NCBI RefSeq assembly: GCF_033843645.1
Contig: NZ_JAWXVZ010000015.1
Location: 16,261 to 80,260, forward strand
Source of the DNA: Pseudovibrio zosterae
Lineage (GTDB): Bacteria; Pseudomonadota; Alphaproteobacteria; Rhizobiales; Stappiaceae
Length of the DNA: 64,000 nt
Direction: 5' to 3'
The notes below the pieces were generated by a model, which saw only the letters and a list, made by a program, of their open reading frames with translations, was not told the DNA's origin and searched no databases. Positions 55,146-62,106 of the stretch are shown piece after piece (position 1 is the first letter of the stretch; each line of letters opens with the position of its first letter). A program made the translations under genes and the position numbers.

Positions 55146-56494
55146 GAGCGTCCCCAATAGGCCTTCAGCAGGTCTTCAATCTCGCCGTTCACCTTGTTCA
55201 CCGAGTCCAGCGCCCGGTCATAGGTCTTGCCGTTAAAGTTGGTCCGGTCGGCTTCATAAAGGGTCTGCTGCACGTTGCCTGCCTCTGCAATGGCCGAGCT
55301 GCGCAACATGGTGTTGGTCAGCACGTTCTGCAGCTGACTGCGCAGCATGGTCACCACATCCGTTTCCGGCCGGCTGGTGTTGTCATGGCGGGTGATGAGA
55401 TACTGCAGGCTCTTGGGCGCCAGATATTCCGGGCCCAGCTGCTTGGCGACCGTTTCCTCAAAAAACTCGTTGTGGGCAATGGAGGTGGCCAGATACTGGG
55501 CCATGGACTCACAGTCGATCCATTGCGGGTGGATGGTCACCAAAAGGTGGTCCGCGGCAAACGAAGCGGCATTGGACAGATACCCAAGGCTGGGCGGCGT
55601 GTCACAGATGATGACGTCGTAATCCGGCTCTACATTTTCAAAGGCCAGCTGCAAACGGGTGAAATACAGCTTGCGCTGCAAACAGTCGGAAAGCGCCGCG
55701 TTTTCACGGGCCAGCTCATCCTCCAGCTCCCGCAGGCGGGCGTTGGAAATGCCCTTTTGCTTGCGCTCGTCTTCAATGTCGGCAATGCGATTGCGAATGC
55801 CGGGCTCTTCCTGGCCGGCGAGGGTGGCGTAGTGCGGGGCAAAGAACTCCCACTCCGTCAGGAACGGGCTGCCCACCGCAAGGTCCAGATTGTCAAAATA
55901 GGTTTTTTGCACCACCTCCCGCAGCGGACGCGGGTCCTGATAGCGAATGGCGGCGTAAAGGCTCTCGTCTTCGGCCACCAGCTCTGGCACCACACCCAGC
56001 ATGGAGGAGGCCGAGCCCTGCGGGTCCAGATCCACCAGCAAGATGCGGTAGCCGTGCAGGGCCAGATACTGGGCCAGATGCACGGAAGTACAGGTCTTGG
56101 CGGAGCCGCCCTTGAAGTTGGAGCAGGCGAAGATCTGCAGATCATCGCCTTCCCGGCGGCGCGGGTCGTAGTTCAGCGCCTTGGCCGCATCATCTCCCGC
56201 CTTTTCCGCAAGATAGCGGCGGATCTGGTTCATCTGCTCCAAAGAGTAGAACCGGCGTTCGCCGCGGCCGATCTTGGCAATCTCAAGGCCCATTTCGTCG
56301 GCAGAAAGCGCCAGATAGCGCGGGGTGATGCCCAGATAGCTTGCCGCTTCAGACGCCGGAAACTTGCGCAGTATCTTCTGCGCTTTGGGGGGGAACTGAG
56401 ACTGGGCAAGGGCGGCCAGCGTGCTGGACAACGCCTTGTGGTCTGCTTTCATCTGTGAAAGCATGAGGCCGTGTTCTGATGCGCTGGCTGCCAT
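55142..56494 (-). CDS. repA: RepA, ParA-family partition ATPase
   Basis: A 450-residue ParA with an N-terminal helix-turn-helix (ASEAASYLGITPRYLALSAD), deviant Walker A (SNFKGGSAKTCTSVHL), LVDLDPQGSASSML and Walker B YDVIICDTPPSLGYL. Between EWEFFAPHYATLAGQEEPGI and RKLYFTRLQLAFE there is an unusual charged insert of about 45 residues (DIEDERKQKGISNARLRELE and following), predicted coiled coil, not present in typical RepA. It represses the operon and drives partition with RepB. Confidence 0.93.
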   Translation of the reverse strand: MAASASEHGLMLSQMKADHKALSSTLAALAQSQFPPKAQKILRKFPASEAASYLGITPRYLALSADEMGLEIAKIGRGERRFYSLEQMNQIRRYLAEKAGDDAAKALNYDPRRREGDDLQIFACSNFKGGSAKTCTSVHLAQYLALHGYRILLVDLDPQGSASSMLGVVPELVAEDESLYAAIRYQDPRPLREVVQKTYFDNLDLAVGSPFLTEWEFFAPHYATLAGQEEPGIRNRIADIEDERKQKGISNARLRELEDELARENAALSDCLQRKLYFTRLQLAFENVEPDYDVIICDTPPSLGYLSNAASFAADHLLVTIHPQWIDCESMAQYLATSIAHNEFFEETVAKQLGPEYLAPKSLQYLITRHDNTSRPETDVVTMLRSQLQNVLTNTMLRSSAIAEAGNVQQTLYEADRTNFNGKTYDRALDSVNKVNGEIEDLLKAYWGRS

Positions 56495-57061
56495 TTCTCA
56501 AATGATCCGAATTTTTTGAATAAACAGGAATTCAAGAAATAATCCGCACTTCTGGCTTTGAAGTCAACGGCGCTTTGGTTAACGAAACCTTAACCCGCCA
56601 CCCCGCCCCTTAACGAACCGCCGCAGGCAGCAGGGCAGGGGTCTTTAGTACGTTGATATTTAAAGATTTTTTAACTGACGCTCGCCCGCGCTTCAACAGC
56701 CCATGCACCGAAAAATAACAGGAGATAACGTTTCTCGTGAAGTGAATTTCCGGCGGGAATCGGGGAAAGAGCCGACTCTTTTCTCAAAGCGATCGGCCAT
56801 GGAAATGCGAGGGGTTTGCAGCGGACCTGGATGCAAGCTGCCGGTTTTGCATGCACTCAATTTCAAGTTTGCAGCTCAAACCAACACCCTGCAAAGCTCA
56901 CAGTGGGTTTCTTCGGGATTGGCTGTCGTCCTCTATTGGTTTAAGCAGCGAAATGAGTGTGTAGGGATGCCTGTTGCAATGTAGGCCCAACAACAGCGCT
57001 CTAAGGGCAAGATAGCAGGTTTGGGCACGAGGATGCCCCACGAATGTATGGTAAAGTAAGT
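56495..57061. other. Upstream control region of repABC
   Basis: Holds the operon promoter. Notable elements are the inverted repeat GGTTAA/TTAACC at 56577-56595 and further TTAACG/CTTAAC copies to 56620. Several TTTGCA or TGCAAA words lie at 56810-56900. A 93-codon plus-strand frame (56703-56984) has no ribosome binding site or family match and is not accepted. Confidence 0.5.
56577..56595. promoter_or_regulatory. Inverted repeat upstream of repA, candidate RepA operator
   Basis: GGTTAA and TTAACC are separated by seven bases, about 80 bases before the repA start, and are followed by further TTAAC words. RepA autorepression through palindromes at this place is usual for repABC. Confidence 0.45.
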
Positions 57062-57607
57062 ATGAAAACAAAACGAATGAACTTTCTAGTCCATTTTGTC
57101 ATTTGGAGCTATGCTCTGTTTTTGTTGCTATTCATTGCCGTAGATGTATTTGGGCCCGATCTTTTTTTGGGCTATTTTAGTGAACTAAATTTTGGATTTC
57201 CTGCAATTGTAGGAGAGGCGCAAACCCTTCGCGCCTGCGGATTTTTGGAGAGTGCGCGCAAATTCGAGTACGCAGCCAATTTGGTTTGGTTGATGTTTTT
57301 TGTCTTATTACCAGTCTTGCTTTTGCTTACCTATCTATCTAGGTCTCGCCTAGATTATAGCGTATTTGGGACCAGGAAGAAGATTATACTATATCTTTTT
57401 TATACATTTTTGGGATACAGTATTATTTTTAAATCATTTTCTCAATGTATTGATGGGGAATTTATACAGTACGGCTATCAAGTTGGCTGGCTTTTCTACT
57501 ATTTATACTGCTTGTGTATTCAATTATTCTTCCTTTTGTCAATTTCGGTATTTATTTTTACATACCGTTTAATTTTCAAAGCGCTTGGGTGCAAACATGA
57601 ACAGTAA
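57062..57607 (+). CDS. Four-helix inner-membrane protein of unknown function
   Basis: About 181 residues with four hydrophobic segments (VIWSYALFLLLFIAVDVFG; LVWLMFFVLLPVLLLLTYLS; ILYLFYTFLGYSIIF; YLYCLCIQLFFLLSISVFIF). A conserved extracytoplasmic-looking loop carries FGFPAI and ACGF. I do not recognise the family. The codon use is strongly AT-rich compared with the replication genes, which suggests recent transfer. A paralogue follows at 57731. The stop overlaps an ATG (MNSNNYSDTDGY, 24 codons) that may be the start of a lost partner. Confidence 0.65.
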   Translation: MKTKRMNFLVHFVIWSYALFLLLFIAVDVFGPDLFLGYFSELNFGFPAIVGEAQTLRACGFLESARKFEYAANLVWLMFFVLLPVLLLLTYLSRSRLDYSVFGTRKKIILYLFYTFLGYSIIFKSFSQCIDGEFIQYGYQVGWLFYYLYCLCIQLFFLLSISVFIFTYRLIFKALGCKHEQ

Positions 57608-57730
57608 TAATTACAGCGACACAGATGGATACCATCCGCCATCGCAGCGCCACAGGCGAGCCGGAGTTTGAAATGGCAGCCATTCTATAGACTCTTGGAA
57701 TTGTATTTCAGAATTTCTGGTAAAAATGAC

Positions 57731-58272
57731 ATGAAAACAAAACGAATAAATCCTCTAAACTACTCGTTTTTTTCCCCGGTGTTCTGTTTTTGTCTCTGTT
57801 TTTGGCAGTTGATCTTTTTGGACTCAATGTATTCCATGATTTCATCATGAATCTTGACTTCGGATTTCCTGCAATACCAAAAAATGTCGCAGCACTTCAG
57901 GCCTGCGGCTTTACGGAACGCGCATGGAAGTTTAAGTATGCGACGAACTTCTCTTGGTTGATATTCTTTGGCTTACTGCCTATTCTTTTTGTTCTTACCT
58001 TTTTGTATCTAGACCATTTTCAATTTAACAAAGTATCTCGTACATTCCCAATCAAACTAGCACTTTTTACAATAATGATTGGATCCATTATAATTTATTT
58101 TGGAGTTTTTTCTTGTGAGAACGGCTTCATTACAATGAAAGGACGCAACATTGGATGGCTATTCTTTTATATGTACTCCATAATAATTTCCATTATCTCC
58201 TTGAATTTTTCACTAATTCTCGCAATTCTTCTTTGGAATTTGAAGAGACTTACAGGCTACAGTCAAGAATAA
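57731..58272 (+). pseudogene. Paralogue of the four-helix membrane protein, frameshifted at a T7 run
   Basis: An ATG at 57731 opens MKTKRINPLNYS, matching the neighbour's MKTKRMN start. The matching membrane sequence (GVLFLSLFLAVDLFGLNVFH, LDFGFPAI, LQACGFTERAWKFKYATNFS) continues in another frame to 58272. The shift falls on a run of seven T at about 57769-57775. Adding one base there restores a single frame. It may be a pseudogene, a phase-variable gene or a homopolymer sequencing error. Confidence 0.6.
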
Positions 58273-58299
58273 ACACTACCTTACCAATACAACCGAAAA

Positions 58300-58591
58300 C
58301 TCACCGACCTCAAGTACTTCTAGTTCATACGACCTCTATGCGGGTGGTGTCAGCGCTTACATTGCTGGCCAAGGGGCCGTAGTAAACATGTTGAAGGGCA
58401 CCGATAAACTCGCAAGTACCGCCCTAAAAGTTACAGGGCGTACAGTTGCTGGCCTATCAGAAGTGCCGGACCTCGTAGACGGTTACAACAAGGGTGGTGA
58501 AGCGTTTACCAGAGAAGTCGCAGGGGCAGGCGGCGCTATTGTGGGCCCAGCACTTGAGAGACAGACGATGTACTCAAAACGTAGCACTTGA
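58300..58591 (+). pseudogene. Toxin-like fragment after the membrane gene
   Basis: An open frame from before 58300 reads ENSPTSSTSSSYDLYAGGVS, GAVVNMLKGTDKLASTALKV, YNKGGEAFTREVAGAGGAIV and stops at 58591. The only ATG is at 58388. The Ser/Thr-rich start and glycine/alanine helix resemble the region before the active domain of large secreted toxins, but there is no catalytic domain. Its upstream end overlaps the membrane gene just as MNSNNYSDTDG overlaps the first copy, so the two loci look like duplicated pairs of membrane protein plus partner. Confidence 0.35.
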
Positions 58592-58716
58592 TGCTGCGAT
58601 ATGTGTTTTATCAGGAACCTCCTGTGTCATCGACCTCATGTGATGTTAAGCTTCAGGGAAGCCTAGTATTTTTTGGTTGGCGCTTCAGTCTGATTGAAAG
58701 CTTGTAGAGTGGTGCA

Positions 58717-59700
58717 ATGCTGAATTTTATAAGAGTGACTTATGTATTGATATTGATGTGCCTCCCTTTTGGTCATGGTCTGACTGCTGCCGAAAAGCTT
58801 TCATTTCAGGACTCGCTTGAGGGGTGCCAACAGGGCGACTTTGACAAGACGAAGAGGCTATTTGATTTAAGCAGAGATACCGTCAACTACTATTTGTGGC
58901 ATGTAAATGAAAAATGCGCCACGTTGATTTATGAGATACAAACCTCAGATACAACCATTGATAACTTCGACTTGTCACCAATAGTTTACCGGTTTCCTAT
59001 TAAGTTTTACGAATGGCATATAAAGCAAATTGTTTATAAAGGGCAATATCAGCTTTTTAGCGACCCAATTGAAATGGATAATTACTTACGCAGGCTGCTT
59101 CTATTGTTGCAACCAAAAGCAGGCACTCCCGAATACGAGCATTTGATCAACATCGTCGCCAGCCATTCAAACGTTGAGAAAAAGTCAGACGGCGTTCCCA
59201 TTTACCCAAATGATTTCGCGATAGATCCAGAACTGTACAAGGCTTTTCAAGCTATTAAAGATCAGCAAAGCACAGATTTTTGCAAGACGAACGCATGCCC
59301 TCAAAAACTTGCCAGCAATTCTGTCTACACATCCGAATTAGATTACTACCTCTCCCTCAAATATTTTTACCTAACCGACCGAGATTACTTCAAAGAAGCG
59401 CTAAACAAGCACGTTCACGGAGCCTTCGACGAGGTTATCATCCTAAGAAGGCTTGGGATTTTTGATCGCAGATGCTCGTTTGAGCTCCAGTACTATCTAT
59501 TAAGAGAGCACAATAATTACGATTTGAGTAATTGCGACGACCATATTGAGAAAATATATGACGGATATTTAGACCGCAACTATGATGGCTATTTCGTTTT
59601 GAGAAATTACTCAACCTATAAAGACAGCAAATTATTTGAGTACATTTCAAAATTCGATAAAAACCTTGATGAAACGATTGAATACTTCAATATAAGGTGA
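58717..59700 (+). CDS. Secreted protein of unknown function
   Basis: A 327-residue protein with a signal peptide (VTYVLILMCLPFGHGLTA) and a polar, tyrosine- and aspartate-rich mature part with paired cysteines (SLEGCQQGDF, NEKCATLIYE, FCKTNACPQK, DRRCSFELQY, LSNCDDHIEK). I recognise no family. It is AT-rich like its neighbours. The ATG at 58717 is preceded by GTAGAGTGGTG, a weak binding site. Periplasmic or extracellular location is inferred from the signal. Confidence 0.65.
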   Translation: MLNFIRVTYVLILMCLPFGHGLTAAEKLSFQDSLEGCQQGDFDKTKRLFDLSRDTVNYYLWHVNEKCATLIYEIQTSDTTIDNFDLSPIVYRFPIKFYEWHIKQIVYKGQYQLFSDPIEMDNYLRRLLLLLQPKAGTPEYEHLINIVASHSNVEKKSDGVPIYPNDFAIDPELYKAFQAIKDQQSTDFCKTNACPQKLASNSVYTSELDYYLSLKYFYLTDRDYFKEALNKHVHGAFDEVIILRRLGIFDRRCSFELQYYLLREHNNYDLSNCDDHIEKIYDGYLDRNYDGYFVLRNYSTYKDSKLFEYISKFDKNLDETIEYFNIR

Positions 59701-59732
59701 TTGAGAAATGGGTAGAGTGCGTATTGCCGATA

Positions 59733-59803
59733 CGCCAAATCCACGTCGAAACCTGTGTCAACGCGCAGGCTGACGCTGTAGGTCAGTTGGCCACCTCGAA
59801 TTG
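59733..59803 (-). pseudogene. Relic copy of the HAF autotransporter barrel sequence
   Basis: About 65 bases match 12718-12785 closely; both encode SLRVDTGFDVDLA on the minus strand. The rest of the barrel is missing. It marks a partial duplication or recombination between the two regions 47 kb apart. Confidence 0.75.
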
Positions 59804-59839
59804 CCGGTTTTTTGTCGATGATGGGTGCGCCGGTGAGCT

Positions 59840-60075
59840 GACGGCTTGGCTGATAGCCGTCGGCGGCCTGGGTTTCCAGTGTTTGGCCTGAAGGCTGGTG
59901 GCCGCTTGCGGCGGAATGCGGGCGCACTTCGCCCCTGATGCCAGACATAGCGGCGCAGATTGTAGACACGGTTCGCCATGCCAATCTTGGTGCGGGCGCG
60001 GGCAATGCCGATCCTGCGTCCAATCCGGCCTAAAAAACCACCCTTGTCGAGGGCCAAACTGGCTATGGACACACA
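59840..60075 (-). mobile_element. IS5-type transposase C-terminal relic
   Basis: The minus strand encodes FLGRIGRRIGIARARTKIGM followed by ANRVYNLRRYVWHQGRSAPA, which matches the conserved C-terminal end of IS5-family transposases (ARAKIGMANLVYNMRR). The catalytic DDE region and the inverted repeats are missing. It adjoins the autotransporter relic. Confidence 0.65.
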
Positions 60076-60285
60076 ACAACCAAAGCTACACATGGCACAG
60101 GTGGGATCACACCCGCCAACTGACTTGAAATGGCCGTATGAGCCCTACCGCTACCCTACAGATAGCAAAGCAAATGCTGTCAACCTGAGGTTGAAGCTGG
60201 GTAATTTTCAACGAAAAGCGGGTTCCACTCTAATGGGATCGGCGAAAGGCTTTCCACTTCCTACGGTCATTCGTTGCGGCGGCTT

Positions 60286-61065
60286 CTAGCTTGTTTCGTT
60301 CTGGTCCTCGGCCCGTCCTTGCATCACAGCCCTTGCAAGCATGTATTTTTCAGCTTCGATCATATGGCCTCGCATAATCATGCGGCAAAGCTCGGCATCA
60401 CCGGCCTTTATGGCTCTTAACAGCTGGACTTGATAATGCAGGCCTGTTTCTCTCAAGTCCGGGTTTGTCTCTCGATAGATTGAGCGGCAAATCGTCATGT
60501 CTTTGAGCAGACTGAGCAGGAATGAACAGGTAAATGCGAGGATCGGGTTCGGACAATGCCGCGTCAGTTCTTCATGGAAATCTAGTTCGGCGAGCCGCTG
60601 CGCGTATTCCTCCTCCACGGTTTTGGGCTCGTCTTCATATAAACGGATAAAAGACTGCAGCGACAAAAAAGCTGACTCTGTCAAGCGACCTGCTACAGAT
60701 GCTGCAAGCTCAGGTTCTAACTGCTTGCGTAGGGTGTAAATATCAGTGATCGACGGGGGTGAAAACAAAAACAGATTGTCGAGCAGTCGGATTGCTTCGC
60801 CCGGTTTAACCGCGGCGACGAACACGCCTCCACCGGGCCCGCTGCGACTGGTAATAAGGCCCTGAAACTCCAAAACCTTCAAAGCCTCTCGAAGCGTTCC
60901 CCTAGAAACCTTTACAACCTCTGGTGCGATCCAGTCGTGCGGCAATCGATCTCCTGGCTTCAGGCCAGCCTCGAGAACTTTCTCGCGTATCTTCTGTGCC
61001 ACAACATCTGGCCGCCGCAGTCTTTTGCCTGTTTTGAAATCGGTTGTGCGGTCTGGTGCAGTCAT
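60286..61065 (-). CDS. GntR/FadR-family transcriptional regulator
   Basis: A 259-residue regulator with an N-terminal GntR winged helix (VLEAGLKPGDRLPHDWIAPE, VSRGTLREALKVLEFQGLIT) and a C-terminal all-helical FCD ligand domain (LRKQLEPELAASVAGRLTES, LDFHEELTRHCPNPIL with metal-type residues). It is 30 bases downstream of the peptide ABC ATPase on the same strand, so it probably controls that operon in response to an imported or derived acid. Ligand unknown. Confidence 0.88.
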   Translation of the reverse strand: MTAPDRTTDFKTGKRLRRPDVVAQKIREKVLEAGLKPGDRLPHDWIAPEVVKVSRGTLREALKVLEFQGLITSRSGPGGGVFVAAVKPGEAIRLLDNLFLFSPPSITDIYTLRKQLEPELAASVAGRLTESAFLSLQSFIRLYEDEPKTVEEEYAQRLAELDFHEELTRHCPNPILAFTCSFLLSLLKDMTICRSIYRETNPDLRETGLHYQVQLLRAIKAGDAELCRMIMRGHMIEAEKYMLARAVMQGRAEDQNETS

Positions 61066-61095
61066 GAAGGTTTGACCAAGTTTCGTTTTTTCCGC

Positions 61096-62106
61096 TTATG
61101 CCGGGGGCAAGGGATTATGGCAAGCGGCAAAATGAGTGCCATCTGTACCCTTTCCACAATCTGGAGCCGGTTTTTCCGTGAGGCAGAGATCCGTCTTTTG
61201 GCTGCACCGGGCCGCAAAGGCGCAACCGTCGGGCGGGTCGTAGGGATCGGGCAACTCGGCGGCCGCATCCTCGGACATCAGGTTGTGACGCCCGGGTGCC
61301 GGGGCAGAGCGCATCAAAAGATCCGTGTAAGGGTGCAGCGGCGCGCGAAAAATCTGACGGGCCGGGCCGACTTCCGCAAGGCGGCCGAAATACATCACCG
61401 CGACCCTGTCGCTCACGCTCTCTACGACAGACAGGTCATGGCTGATGAAAATATAGGTCAGCCCGAAACGGGCCTTCAGATCGTCGAGCAGGTTGAGCAC
61501 TTGTGCCTGCACTGAGACGTCAAGCGCCGAAACGGGTTCGTCCAGCACGATCAGCTCCGGCTTTGCGGCGAGGGCACGGGCAATGCCGATCCGCTGTGCT
61601 TGGCCGCCGGAAAACTCATGCGGATAGCGCTCGAGAAATTCAGGCGCCAGGTTCACCGCCTCTAGCATCTCTGCAAGCCGCTTTTCGCGGCCATCTGCAT
61701 CAAGATCCGTCAGATGTTTCAGGGGCGCTTCCAGAATGGACCGGATGGTCTTGCGCGGATTGAGCGAGGCGACCGGGTCCTGAAACACATACTGGACCTT
61801 GCGGACCAGCGCCTTGCGGTCCTGCCGCGACAAGGCGCTTAGGTCCTGGCCGTCAAAAGTGATTGTTCCCGATGTGGGGTGATCTAGCCCAGTAACGAGG
61901 CGGGCGAGGGTCGACTTGCCGCAGCCGGATTCCCCGACAACGCCCAGAGTTTCGCCGCGCTTTACATCAAGGCTTACGCCCTGAACCGCATGCACTGCGG
62001 GATTGCGCCCGCCGAACAGCTTCCGTTCGCCGCCAAATACCCGTTCGATATCCGTCATTGCCAGCAGCGGGGCACCGCCGGAGCGTGGAGAGGAATGCTG
62101 GTTCAT
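61096..62106 (-). CDS. Dipeptide/oligopeptide ABC importer ATPase (DppF/OppF type)
   Basis: About 336 residues with Walker A GESGCGKST, signature LSGGQAQRIGIAR, Walker B LIVLDEPVSALDVSVQ, and the C-terminal cysteine cluster of OppF-like ATPases (CAFAARCSQKTDLCLTEKP). The ATG at 62106 overlaps the stop of the fused gene upstream (ATGA), with GGGAGAAG before it. The frame open to 62139 is inside that gene. Confidence 0.92.
   Translation of the reverse strand: MNQHSSPRSGGAPLLAMTDIERVFGGERKLFGGRNPAVHAVQGVSLDVKRGETLGVVGESGCGKSTLARLVTGLDHPTSGTITFDGQDLSALSRQDRKALVRKVQYVFQDPVASLNPRKTIRSILEAPLKHLTDLDADGREKRLAEMLEAVNLAPEFLERYPHEFSGGQAQRIGIARALAAKPELIVLDEPVSALDVSVQAQVLNLLDDLKARFGLTYIFISHDLSVVESVSDRVAVMYFGRLAEVGPARQIFRAPLHPYTDLLMRSAPAPGRHNLMSEDAAAELPDPYDPPDGCAFAARCSQKTDLCLTEKPAPDCGKGTDGTHFAACHNPLPPA

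Noticed and set aside
55385..56458. A 357-codon plus-strand frame opposite repA
   Set aside because: Shadow of the repA gene, with no start signal or family character.
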